Origin: Salticus scenicus | Lineage: Eukaryota; Arthropoda; Arachnida; Araneae; Salticidae | Direction of reading: 5' to 3' | NCBI GenBank assembly: GCA_963930645.1 | Contig: OZ005662.1 | Coordinates: 101,974,436 to 102,038,435, forward strand | DNA length: 64,000 nt | Part shown: one piece after another, positions 46,386 to 57,960 of the stretch | Layout: every line of letters begins with the position of its first letter | Position numbering within the stretch: the stretch's first letter is position 1 | Program-made: the position numbers and the translations under genes | The notes under the pieces: generated by a model | The model's database searches: none | Told to the model about the DNA's origin: nothing | The model's input: only the letters and a program-made list of their open reading frames with translations

Positions 46386-46617
46386 CACTGAGAAAAAATT
46401 CTGTAACTGACATCTAGAATCTAAATTGTGGCTCTAGAAAAAATAGTTCCATGTCATCCTTATAAATTCTTATCCCCTTGGAATGCGAGTTCTAGAAGCC
46501 CCTATTATATTTCTTGAGCGTTAGCCTATATTCTCGAGGCAAAGTTTTTTAAAAATCTCTGCCAATAAATGAGACTACAAGAGGCGGGTTTCTGCAACTA
46601 TAATCTTGATTTATTAC
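46386..46617 (+). mobile_element. CACTGAGAAAA element, copy F, truncated
   Basis: Starts CACTGAGAAAAAATTCTGTA directly at the R1 border and follows the family to GCAACTATAATCTTGATTTA. It is then replaced by SINE sequence. About half of the element is left. Confidence 0.75.
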
Positions 46618-46935
46618 CAAATATGCGTAGGATTTTCCCTGCACTAGTGCTGCGCAATGGGCAATTGGTGACAGTCTGGGACGCATCCTATGGATGTTCC
46701 GGAGACATGCCACCACAGTTTTGAAACTATACAAAGGGGATGGCTCCACCGCTTCGGTGGCCCCCAGAGGTATAATTTTGATGGGAACATGAAGGGTATT
46801 GCGGCCGCGACATATTTTACGTGCACCAGCCACCATTAGTGTACACGACGGGCTTTGGCCAACTCGAGAACCGAACCCGCAATCTTCCAATTACGAGCTC
46901 GGCGCTCTACCGACTGGGGTACGGCGGTCCGGATC
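46618..46935 (-). mobile_element. tRNA-derived SINE, second family (about 318 bp)
   Basis: On the minus strand the head (about 46935-46865) reads GTACCCCAGTCGGTAGAGCG (box A) and TTGCGGGTTCGGTTCTCGAG (box B). A GC-rich body with TAATGGTGGCTGGTGCACGT and GGGGGCCACCGAAGCGGTGG follows, ending near AAAATCCTACGCATATTTGG. It is much richer in GC than the rest of the window and contains a NotI-like GCGGCCGC near 46801. An open frame across the body (46549-46890, minus, containing CGFGSRVGQSPSCTLMVAGA) runs on into the flanking CACTG element. I therefore treat it as SINE body, not a gene. Confidence 0.75.
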
Positions 46936-47253
46936 TAAGGTTGGAAAAAAGAAATAAAAAGGGTCAGGTACTAAAATTGTAATGCAAAATGGTCAAGATA
47001 TTATGAATTTCTTTCTATTAAAAAAAATATTTAAATATTATATATTTCAATTTGACATTGAATATGAGGATTTCCAAAATATTTTTCTGTTTTTGTCTTG
47101 TAATATGCACTATTAATACTCCTTTTAGGTGAAAAAAAAGCAAGGAATAGGCGGGCAGATCTCTGCATGTGTTAATATGTAAAGTGAGTCTGGGGTGGGG
47201 GTGGGGGGGTGGTGAGCGGAGCGAGCAGGGGGCAGGGCACCCTAGTTTTATAT
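46936..47253. other. Short spacer with G-rich segment
   Basis: Ends with a G-rich tract (47192-47243) containing GTGAGCGGAGCGAGCAGGGG. No gene. The G-rich piece lies directly against the left border of duplication copy B and could be the end of another element. Confidence 0.45.
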
Positions 47254-47941
47254 ACAAAAGCTAATAAGTTGCAGTAATGATAATTTTAAAAAAAAGACAT
47301 TAGAGGGATTTTTCAAATTATCTTTTTGTTGAACTTCAATCAAATTTAAGAAATGATATTAGTTTACTTTCTTTTGGAAAGACATATACAAATGTAAATA
47401 TTAAAATTTAAAAATTGGACGCACGGAATAGATTGGCACGAAATACGAACAAGGGAATATAAATTATTTAGAATCATGTCATTAAATATAGTTTAACAAA
47501 ACACTATTTTTGCGGCAAAAATAATTTGTATATGAATGTGGATTGTTTGTCCGAGGTGGGCATTTCTTAGTATGTTGAGGTATTTTATGTACAACTTGCA
47601 AGGACTATGATGGGATTTTTGAAATTTCTCTTTTTTCCTCCTTTCGAGTTCGGGGGTGAGACAAAAAATATGTTTATAAACGTAATTGGGTTTCAAATTA
47701 TTTCAGAAATACTATTCTTGGTGGGTGGTTTTTTTTCGTATCTGGCGAAATGATTACACTTTTATTCGTACCTCTAAAATTAAAGGGTAGGCAGAGGAGG
47801 ACGCGTACAGAGTTTGACTCGTGAAATACGCATGTGTTGCGTACGCTACTGCACGCAGTGGGTTCTGGGACCCAACATATTACAGGCGGGAAAGATGTTG
47901 CCGAAGAAACAGCTGACTCATTTAAGATTCATTTGTAAATG

Positions 47942-47976
<35 letters not shown>

Positions 47977-48365
47977 CTGAGCACGTGTATTGGTAAGAGC
48001 ATGCGGTAAGCAGAGGAGTCAGCAGCAGCTTCTCCTTTCTTGTAAGGCGATTAGTAACGAAATCAGAATTTTAAATGATTCAAAAAAGAAAAAAAAGTTT
48101 CAATTTCTTTTCTTTTCTTTTTTTTTTTAAGTTTTTTTTATTAATGACTGCTATGGAATTTTAAGAATTCACTTGAAAACATTAAACAGCAAAGCGGCAA
48201 TACGGCTAGTGTCACAGCAATGCGTGGCCGGATAAAGCTATAATTTAGTATTCCATAAAAAAGAAATTAGTTTTACTAAAATGAAACGTCTATTATGTTT
48301 GAATATGTACATATTTTCTTCTAAGTGGCATGCTTCGGAAGCAGAACAATATATTTTATCCGGTA

Positions 48366-48999
48366 TAATTGTGAGGAAAAAGTGGTCGTCATTCCTCAGA
48401 GATTAACTTAATTAACTTACGTACTAAGGAAGAAGTAGTACGAGACTCAAATTGTAATACAAACAAAGTTTTATTATAGCTTAAGTGCTGGGAGGACACT
48501 TCGGTGAAACTCAATATAAAATCTTAAATATTTTAGAAAGCTAACTTCAATAAATTATTTAAATATATTCAGAAAGAAATCTCACCCACAGTAGATATCG
48601 TAGTAAGGTAATTGCTCTCGTTGATTCCCAGCACTTTACTAATCGTAGGCTAAAGGCGAAAAGGATTCCCTGAATCCGCCTAACTCTACACTATAAATTA
48701 ATACCTTCAAAATCACCACAACATTTATCGAACTAAGTACCTAATCACCCAAGAACAATTCTGTTTTATTTCACACTCCACATCACCACCACACTCCACA
48801 TCACCACCACACTCCACATCACCACCACACTCCACATTACCTCACTTTTCTTCACCATACTCATTCATATTTATAATTAATCTTTATCAACTCCACTCAC
48901 TTCCCTAACAACTCTAAAACCTCTCCGTATTCACTCGTGCTTCGCAAATTGTTTTCTTCGCTGCTGTGCTATGCTGACGTGACTCCAACCTTACATATT
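48366..48999 (-). mobile_element. Solo LTR, 626 bp, with 4-bp target duplication
   Basis: The LTR at 48370-48995 has ends TGTGAGG and CCTTACA (TG...CA). Flanks are TAAT (48366-48369) and TATT (48996-48999). The uninserted copy A reads CCGGTATATTTAAACC, so the original target was TATT and the left copy has one change. On the minus strand AATAAAACTTTGTTTGTATT near the 3' part is a plausible polyadenylation region. Inside are four tandem 18-bp units CACACTCCACATCACCAC (48772-48841). A 4-bp duplication fits gypsy or Bel/Pao elements; the clade is not determined. Confidence 0.85.
48772..48841. repeat. 18-bp tandem repeat inside the solo LTR
   Basis: Three exact units of CACACTCCACATCACCAC and a fourth diverging at its end. 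Confidence 0.9.
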
Positions 49000-49839
49000 T
49001 AAACCTGGTCTAAGTGTTTTGCCGCCAACATTTTCAGCTACATATTAACAATTATGATGACATCATAAAGGCGTAATTAGGCTTCTTATATAGTAATAGT
49101 TTTGGATTGGATACCTTAAAATTTTAAGACATTTGAATTTTCAAATACTGCAAAACCAATCCATTAACATAAATTTCACCGTTCTTTAATTAGATTATTT
49201 TTAAATAAAATAAAAATGTTTAAATTAACTTTAATGAAATCTAATAACATAAATATAAAACTTATTAATTAAATGTTTTTTAATAAAAAAAAAAAATACC
49301 GAAGCAACATTTTATCAATATTAATGAAGTATGTTTTGAAAAACACATTTGGCAGATTTTAAAAAATAAAATATTAAATATATGTCATCGTAACAATGGA
49401 ACTATTCATCAATTTACAACAATAGTCGTACTTAACAATATATAAAAGTAAACAATTAAGGCAATAGAAGCGAAAATAACAATAAAAAAAATTGTTCATA
49501 TAAAAGCAAGTACCTAATAACAACAATGGGACAATTAAACATTGTTGCAGCAATCAGAAGATGTGTTAGGATGAATAAAACCAACTAATCAACAATAATC
49601 AACAAATGAAGCAATAAAAGCAATGAATTTTACAAGGAAAACATTTTAAACAGTAGAAGGGAAATGACGTCAAAGCAACAATGAAACAATTAAAATTTTT
49701 GCCTACACAGAAGTGATTAAAAGTAAGCAAAACCTTTGGTAAATCATAATGTAATAGCTATGTGTTTTGTATCCCTGACATTTTCAATTCATTTTAAAGT
49801 GTTTCGCTTTGCAAAATTATATTTTATTCAGTCTTTATC

Positions 49840-50314
49840 TGATTTGATATTATTCTTTTGTGTATATAAAAATAAATTTACAATTTTAGTAAACATCAGT
49901 AGTATTTTTCTTGAGTGTCTTAAAAACACATTAATTTCAGACAAATGTTAACTTTGATGCATCTCTGCAATATTGTCGCTTCACTTCACATGCATGTACG
50001 ACATAGACTTACACTAGAAATGGAAAAATGAATTTTTGCACTATTAACCTCATCATTAATTAAAGTTATAAATTCTAGTGTTGTTTCTCCTTGTAGTTAA
50101 CGTAAAAAGTAACTAGTTATTTAAATTAATTATTTAAATAGTGAATTAATTAATTAATTTTAGCTGTTTGTTGTTCAAATTAAAGTTTTCAATAAACAAG
50201 ACTTCACATCACAATAAGGTGATAAAACAAATTTCAGATTTGTGTTTAAAAAAAAAAATTAGCGATATGTTTAAATACATTTGTTAGCGGTTTAACAGCA
50301 AATCAAAACGTATT

Positions 50315-50345
<31 letters not shown>

Positions 50346-51980
50346 GTAGAGATATATGTGAGATTTTTTTTCTTTCACAATTAGTATGAAATCGTTAAAA
50401 TGCAATCTGATAACAAGCTTTTTAATCTCCAAAAACTTGACATATTGGGGGAGAAGTGTAAATCATCTTGTTTTATCACATCTTGATGAATTGTACGATA
50501 CGCTGATTAAATTTTGTGCACGAATTTATCTGCACATAGGTCATAATTCATCGAGAATTTTCAGAAATAAAAATTGTAAATATTTTTTGTAATTCGAGAT
50601 TTTGAATAACATTAAAAAATCTGTTGATTTTATAAAAACCTTTATCTTTGTAACATTTTAATTTATATTGTACATGTCTCACAAGGAAATATTCAAAAAG
50701 TGTCATCTTCAAAAAATATAGAATAAAATGTATGTGATTCTACTCATCATAAAACACCAGAAAGTGAAAAAATTATCGGCTGAAATGAATTACAGCGACC
50801 GCAAAAAATTATCAAAATTAAGCATATTTGGCGACTTCAAACTTTTAGGCTATTGATTTTGAGTACTTGGCGGAGAAGCAAAACACGGTTCTGTTCGTAC
50901 ACGGCAATCTCGGTGCTTGTGAAATTATCGCCTAACAGCGCTAAGTCGCCAAAAATTGCTTAAATTTGATAATTTTTTGTGGTCGCTGTGATTCATTTCA
51001 GCCGATAATTTTTTCACTTTCTGGTCTTTTATGAAGAGTAGAATCACATATATATATTTTTTTTTTTTCAATATTATTTGAAGGCGACACCTTTTGAATG
51101 TTTCCTTGTCAGTCCATTATTTAAACACTAAATCTGAATAAAAATTTAATTATCATACTGTATGGAATTTTTATTCAAAATAATTACTCTAAAAAATCGT
51201 TGAAGTTTACAAATATGAATGTACCGTAAAATTTAGAAAATACGATGTTTTAAGTTTCAGGTTTTTGAAAGTTTTAAATGAAGACTTACATTCATATACG
51301 TAAGAAATTTTAGAATGTAAAAAAAAAAAAAAAAAAATAATCATTAAAAGATTTTTCTTATAAAAACGTGTTCTAGAAAATTGTTTATTCTCTGTTTTAT
51401 AAATTTTAAAATTCAGTTCAAAAAGATTTTAGCATAAAAATTTCATAAAATAATAAACAAAATACAATTACATTTTAATTCCTTTTAAAAATTAAAATAC
51501 ATTATACCGAAATAGGAAGCCTTTATGTAGCAGTGCAATTCTTTGTTTAGAAGTGGAAGTAGCCGTTTTATTTTATTTCAAATTTTCTAATACTGACAAA
51601 AAAAAAATAAAATAAATAAATAAATAAAAATTAAAAAAATATATATTTAAAATACAATCAGATTGAAAGTTTTAGAATAATTATCGTGTCTGGTGATTAC
51701 TCTGTAGATTTATCTAATGACTTTGTGCATTATTAAAGAAATTGTGCTTTTAATTAAAATAAAATATACGAATCTATTATGACTTGTGTGAATACGATTA
51801 AAATTCTCCCTCTGGCATTTAAAACGGATCCTTTTAAAATGATTATTAAGTTCCTGTCTGTTTGCGAACTTTTTGTATTATTTTCAAGATTGAATTGCCA
51901 TTAGATATATGCAACTTTAAAAGGAAAATTAGGAAAATTTCTTTATTGTATATTTAAACGATGAACTTTTAATGGAAAAG

Positions 51981-52013
<33 letters not shown>

Positions 52014-54596
52014 TCAACGTATTAAGTTTTGAAATGTAGAAAGGTTAAAACAAAGTTTTATTGAAATCTTTTTAAGAATTAAATGTACAATACATATTTT
52101 AGCATTTATTTTTAATTCCTTTTGGAAAAGTATTTGAATAAAATCTCTTTCCATTTAATGTTAAAGTACTAAAACTAAAATTTAAGTTTGTCTTTTATTT
52201 AAAGTTTCATTAAACCTATTATTAGATTAGAAATCTATAAAATAAGGAGTAGAAGAAATTCCCTTTTTATTTAATACTATATAAAGTAATTGTAAGTAAA
52301 TTAAAATTCAGGAGATAAAAAAAAATATTATTTTCTGATTTGATATTAAACTTTGTGCATATAAAAATAAATATATAATTTTGCTAATAATGAGTAGTAT
52401 TTTTTATATGTCCTAAAAACACATTAATTGCAGATAAATCGCAGACTTTGATGCATCTCAGCAATACTGTCGCACCATACGCATATATGATGTACATTTA
52501 CAATAGAAATGGAGAAATGTATTTTTGCAATGTTAACCTCATAATTAATTGAAACTCTAAATTTAAGTGATGCTTCTCATTTTATTTGTCATACAAAGTA
52601 ACTAGTCATTTGATTTAATTATTTAATTATAGAATTAATTAATTAATTTTAGCTGTTTGGTGTTCAAATTAAAGTTCTCAATAAACAACGCTTCATATCT
52701 CAATAAAGTGATGAAAAACATTTCAGACTTGTGTTTTAAAAAAATCTTAGCGATATGTTTAAATATACTTGTTGGTGGATTAACAGAAAATCAAAAAGTA
52801 TTTTTTTAGTATAAGATATAAATGAGAAATTTTTTCGTTCGTATTTAGTATAAAAAACATTAAAGCGTAAACTGAAGACAAGATTTTTAATCTCCAAAAA
52901 CTTAAGACATTGTGGAGAATTTTAAATCAACTTGTCTTATCATATCTCCGTGAATTTTAGGATATGGTGATTAAATTTTGTGCGCGAATTTATTCACATA
53001 AATCATTGAGAATTTTTCAGATATAAGAATTGGAATCATTTAAGTTTTTTAATTCTTGTATTTCAAATAATCGGATTTTTTTTTTTTTTTTTTTTTTTTT
53101 TTGAATTTTATACAAACTTTTATCTTTAAAACTTTTTAATTTATATAGTACATGACTAAGTCGAATATTTAAACACTAAAAACTAAGCTAAAAGTTTTAT
53201 TATCGTATTGTATGGAATTTTTATTGAAAATAATTACCCTCAGAAATCGTTGAAATTTACAAATATGAATGTACCGTAAAAGTTTGCAAAATACCGTTGT
53301 TTTACGTTTAAGGTTTTATTAAATTTTTAGATGAAGAATTTCATATACGTAAGGAATTTTAGAATATAAAAGCAATAAGCATTAAAAGTTTTTTCTAATA
53401 AAAATTTGTTCTAGAAAAATGCTTTGTTTCTATTTTATAAATTTTAAAATTCACTTATTTTAGCATAAACATTCCATAAAAATAATAAGCAAAATACAAT
53501 TACATTTTAATTCTTTTTAAAAATTAAAATACATTATTCCGAAAAAGAAAGCCATTATGTAGCAGTGGAATTCCTTGTTTAGCAGTGCAAGTAGCTGTTT
53601 TATTTTATTTCAAATTTTGTAATACTGACAAAATAATAAAATTAAAAATAAATATTTAAAATAAAATCAGATTGAAAGTTTTAGAATAGTTATCGTGTCT
53701 GGTGATTTTTCTGTAGATTTATCTAATAACTTTGTGCATTATTAAATAAATTGTGCTTTTCATTAAAATAAAATATATGAGTCTATTATGACTTGGGTGA
53801 ATACGATTAAAATTCTCCCTCTGGCATTTAAAACGGATTCTTTTAAAATGTGTATTAAGTTCCTATCTGTTTGCGAACTTTTTGTTTTGTTTTCAAGATT
53901 GAATTGCCATTAGATATATGTAATTTTAAAAGGAAAATTAGGAAAATTTCTTCATTATATATTTAAACGATGAACTTTTAATGGAAAAGAATTAAAAAAA
54001 AAAAAAAAAAAAAAAAAAAGTCAACGTATTAAGTTTTGAAATGTAGAAAGGTTAAAACAAAGTTTTATTGAAATCGTTTTAAGAACTAAATGCACAATAC
54101 ATATTTTAGCATTTATTTTTAATTCCTTTTGGAAAAGTATTTAAATAAAATCTTTTTCCATTTAATGTTAAAGTACTAAAACCACAATTTAAGTTTTTCT
54201 TTTATTTAAAGTTTCATTAAATCTATTATAAGATTAGAAAGCTATAAAATAAGGAGTAGAAGAAATTTCCTTTTTATTTACTACTTTATAAAGTAATTGT
54301 AAGTAAATTAAAATTCAGAAGATAAAAAAAAAATAATTATTTTCTGATTTGATACTAAACTTTTGTGCATATAAATATAAATATATAATTTTGCTAATAA
54401 TGAGCAGTATTTTTTTTATATGTCCTAAACACATTAACCGCAGATAAATATTAACTTTGATGCATCTCTGCAATATTGTTGCACCATACGCATATGTGAT
54501 ATATATTTACACTAGAAATGGAGAAATGTATTTCTGTAATGTCTCATCATTAATTGAAACTCTAAATTTTAGCGATGTTTCTCATTTTATTTGACA
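49840..54596 (+). repeat. Tandem array of ~2 kb monomers (two full and one partial)
   Basis: Monomer 1 is about 49840-52332, monomer 2 about 52333-54342, and a partial third about 54343-54596. Anchors: TCTGATTTGATA(T)TAAACTTT, AACACATTAAT/ACC, ATGCATCTCxGCAATA(T/C)TGT, TAGCGATATGTTTAAATA, AATTTTGTGC(A/G)CGAATTTAT, TACATTTTAATTCxTTTTAA, ATGTAGCAGTG and CTCCCTCTGGCATTTAAAAC. Spacing is 2494 bp between monomers 1 and 2 and 2013 bp between 2 and 3. The 427-bp MITE at 50682-51108 accounts for most of the difference. Unit 0 of the same sequence ends copy A at 43905. No coding capacity recognised. Confidence 0.85.
50679..51111. mobile_element. MITE with ~155-bp inverted repeats, 427 bp, TCA target duplication
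   Basis: The element at 50682-51108 begins CAAGGAAATATTCAAAAAGT and ends with the near complement (ACCTTTTGAATGTTTCCTTG). The arms stay complementary to GGCGACTT near 50836 and AAGTCGCC near 50951, including TGTGATTCTACTC, GAAAGTGAAAAAATTATCGG, CTGAAATGAAT and ACAGCGACC. TCA flanks both sides. Monomer 2 lacks the element and reads ACATGACTAAGTCGAATATT where monomer 1 would read ACATGTCTCAGTCCATTATT. That supports the boundaries and a 3-bp duplication. Harbinger-like or unassigned. Confidence 0.85.
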
Positions 54597-54930
54597 CTAG
54601 CAGGCTTTGACTGCTTCGCTGGTCACTAAATTTAAAGGAAACTCTTTTCTATATAGCTTTATAAAAATAAAATAAAATAAATTACTGAAATTGTTCAAAA
54701 GCTTGTTTCAGGTCCCCACTGCCTTCGGCAGCGATTTGGTCATCCACTGCAACTCGGGCGCTTGTCCCTATTACCTGCGACAATGGTTTACCAATGAGCT
54801 TCCATTTAGGTGCTTATTATATAACAGTTTCGAAATAGATAGTATCGAAAAAATTGGAGTTTTCCTTTTATATTTGAATCCCAGTTACACGTGAACGTGG
54901 TGGACTACGTGGTGCACATAATATTTGCTT
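54597..54930 (+). other. GC-richer segment at the end of the tandem array
   Basis: Starts CTAGCAGGCTTTGACTGCTT exactly where the third monomer breaks off. After an AT-rich part comes TTGTTTCAGGTCCCCACTGC and a ~100 base segment that is open on the plus strand (54691-54894). It resembles an exon behind a splice acceptor, but GCTTCGCTGGTCAC-like phrases are also common at the ends of dispersed repeats. No protein family recognised and no partner exon seen. A repeat end is the likelier reading. Confidence 0.3.
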
Positions 54931-55998
54931 TTACGTTATTTCCTATGTTTATTTTGTTTATCCAATCAACCATAAAATGACAGCAATTTCACGCCAAATG
55001 TTACAATATGCTGTGACCGGCTACGTCTGTCGCATGAGACAATTAATTTTTTGTGTTTATATATAATTCATGGTTTGTAAGCCTGATAGTACAGCCTTAA
55101 TATAGTTCTCTTTGGCGACTTTTGAATTGTTGTCACCATTTTAGACTTTTAATCCATTGTAACAATAAGACTTAATCCCTTGTAACAATATGCTATGAGC
55201 GCCATTTCTGCCGTATTTTAGACAACTGATGCTTTTATTTTTATATTTATTTCCCATTAAACATATTTTTATTTATTTATTTAAATATTAATTTGAATTA
55301 TTCAAATATTTCTGTTCGACAGCTTGCAAGTGCAGTAACACACAGAGGCTCATTTGTTTGTATGATAAATTAGCTTAGTGATTATTATACAAAAAAATAA
55401 CTAAATAGGTAGACATTATCGTGCTACACAACTTTATTATGTCGTTTCATTGGCGGCTTTTGAATTTTTGTCGCCATATTAGCGATGTATTTTTATTTAT
55501 TTATTTATTTATTTTTTTGTATGAAAAAGGAAAGACTGTTTTGATAATAATTTTATGAGACTCTTTTTTGTTTAAGACTCTTTTTTTTTACAGAAGAATC
55601 CTTCATATTCTGCTTATATTTTTAATGGTTTTTATGTTTAAAATAGTTCTTGTTGAAATAAATTTCCTATGTTTAAAACTGCATTTTTTCTGTAAATTTT
55701 CTGTAAAAATAAATCATTTATGTTTTTATATATTTGATGCGCTACTTAGATTAAAATGGCTGCTACTATATTCAACTTCTTGTCGAAAAACCTTCCGTGT
55801 ATTTCAACACCAAAATTTAAAAAATCGCCCAGCAGGATCTATTAATGAAACTGATAAAATAAAAATATGGTTCATAGAGTTTAAATAATCTATTTAAAAA
55901 AAAACTTTTAAAACCCAAATTCTTAATGTATCGTATCACATACATAGATATAGTAATAATATATAGATTGATCATTGGGGAGAAAAAAGGGATTCCTT
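54931..55998. other. Gene-free AT-rich stretch with a short direct repeat
   Basis: TGGCG(A/G)CTTTTGAATT(G/T)TTGTC(A/G)CCAT occurs at 55113 and 55451. AACAATATGCT(G/A)TGA appears at about 55005 and 55185. A 106-codon frame at 55568-55888 (plus) has no recognisable domain and is largely Phe/Leu-rich from T-rich DNA. Confidence 0.45.
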
Positions 55999-56055
55999 TT
56001 CACTCGGGAAAAGACGGCGATTTTAGCAAAATATGACAGTCTTTCCCCGAGTGAA
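55999..56055. repeat. Short hairpin
   Basis: TTCACTCGGGAAAAGAC (55999-56015) pairs with GTCTTTCCCCGAGTGAA (56039-56055) around a 23-base loop, with one internal mismatch. No terminator or histone-like context. Confidence 0.65.
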
Positions 56056-57736
56056 TACACACGAATATTTTAGCAAATAAAATTTATGAATAATTTATTT
56101 ATTAAAGGTGAATGAAAAACTCCAGATATAGTTTCAAATTCATTTTTCTTCTTTTTCTTTTTTTTTCAATACCACTTAATGGCTGATTACAAAGCTTTTT
56201 TTTTTCGGAATCAAAAATCTTTGCACGATAATATGGGGATGATAGATCTATATATATTATTATATCTATGATCACATAAATCTTTTCGAAGTTAGAATAA
56301 AACTTAATTTGAAAGAAAAAAAAAGTGCAGCATTTTTGTTTATTAACCAAAAAAAAAAATTGATGAAATTTGAAATGCAAGTTGGTCTTGTGGGGTACAG
56401 GCTATATATTATATTTTTGTGTTCGTGAGAGAAAATTTAAAAGAATTTGAAAACTGCAATTTTTAATCCCACTTCAAAAACATGTGACTTAATGTGAAGC
56501 AGATTTTTTATTTCTTTTCTCTTTTAACGGTTTCCATACAATCTTCTGCTGTTGCCACCTAAAATTCATACTTTAGTTAATTTTAAAAAATCTAATTGCC
56601 CGATTGATAAGTTGTTTAATGCATCGGATTCACAATTCCCTTTCATTTGGTATCTTATTTGTAACGATACGACTGATATTTCTAATTTATTTTCTAATCT
56701 TTCTGATTTATTTTCCTCATTTGAAATAAATGTACGTTTTTTTTTTTTTTTTTTTTTAATTGTTTTTATTCTGTTGAAAAAAAAATGGCAACAATTAAAT
56801 TATGGATAAAATTTAAATGGCTTATTTATCATAAATTAGAAGGTTATTATTTTCACATTTTAATTAATTAAGAAAAAACTAATCAAAAATTCGAAAATCT
56901 GACTTCGATGTGCACAATGACCTTTCGGGGGGCACCTTTGTGTTAAATATCGTGACTGTCCGAGCTACCGTTTTCGAGAACAGTGAAATATATATACAAA
57001 TATTGCTCACTTAATAGTATAAGATAAAAAGTAACTACACTGCAAATAAAAGTTTCGCCCTCATTTTATCGTTATCATGGTTTCATGCCAACACATACCT
57101 TTGTCAGAGCACTGGGATACACACATACCCACCACAATTTTTTTTTATAAATATTGCTTAAAAGAGTTATTAACATTTTTTTAAAGATTAGTCATCAAGA
57201 ATTCAATCGTGCTCATCTATTTAAAAATTTTTAATTCAGGTTTGTGAACAATGTTCAGCTTTTGTGTCAGCAGTAATGTACAATAGTTTTAAAATGTATT
57301 TTGAACGGTGAAAAGCAAATGATAAAATAACTTAAAATTAAATATCGATAAAATAATAAAATTCCATTCTATAATGTATTTATTTATTTATTTATTTTAA
57401 TTAATTAATATTAATTTATAAGGACGTGTAGCTTTCAGAGATCACACGTGATAGAAATACAAATTTTCAAATTGATTATTTTTTTTGACGCGATAGTTTG
57501 TCCCGCGATATTATGTCCGGATCCCGTTATCATGATATATAAAATATATATTATAAAATATCTAATTTCGTTTTTTTTTTTTTTTTTTTTTATAACTACA
57601 TAAAAAAAAAATAATAATAAAAATGTTTGTTATTTAAATGTTTTTGTTATGCTAATGTCTATGTATATGTGACATATTCATGGACATTATTTATGTTTAT
57701 TTCTCTTAAAATATAACCAAGTACTCTTTAACTACA
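56056..57736. other. Gene-free AT-rich stretch
   Basis: Frames at 56102-56380 and 56552-56809 show no recognisable domain and are interrupted by T or A runs. A T run lies at 57569-57590. No repeat assigned. Confidence 0.5.
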
Positions 57737-57960
57737 TTTCTTGCGACCATGGAAACCTCTGCGCAAGTGCGGATTCAACGAGTCCACTAGTAAACTAGGG
57801 GAGACAAGCGTTTCGTTGACAGAAAGTAAGCGATAAGGGAATACTGAATGACTGGATTCTTACTAAATTCAAATCGGTTGGTCAACTTGGAAACACTCCA
57901 AGATTTTCGACTCGTCCTCACTGCTAGGTGTAGGAAACGTGGTTACACTATATATGGTGT
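57737..57960. repeat. Dispersed repeat segment, relative of 9535-9800
   Basis: Shares ACCATGGAAACCTCTGCGCA, TTCAACGAGTCCA, AAGCGATAA and the CTCxTCACTGCTAGxTxTAGGAA blocks with the first copy, with many substitutions. The frame seen in the first copy is broken here. Confidence 0.5.

Larger units (their letters stand above)
47254..50362 (+). repeat. Segmental duplication block, copy B (carries the solo LTR)
   Basis: Collinear with 41503-43905, including the GC-richer patch (about 47795-47935). It differs by the 626 bp LTR at 48370-48995, a longer T run at 47944-47973, an extra ~85 bp near 48131-48213, and small indels. The right part, from about 49840, is also the first monomer of the tandem array that follows. 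Confidence 0.85.

Noticed and set aside
46549..46890. 113-codon frame on the minus strand
   Set aside because: It lies in a tRNA-derived SINE body and continues into a neighbouring transposon fragment.
55568..55888. 106-codon Phe/Leu-rich frame
   Set aside because: The composition follows from T-rich DNA, and no start context, domain or repeat copy supports it.
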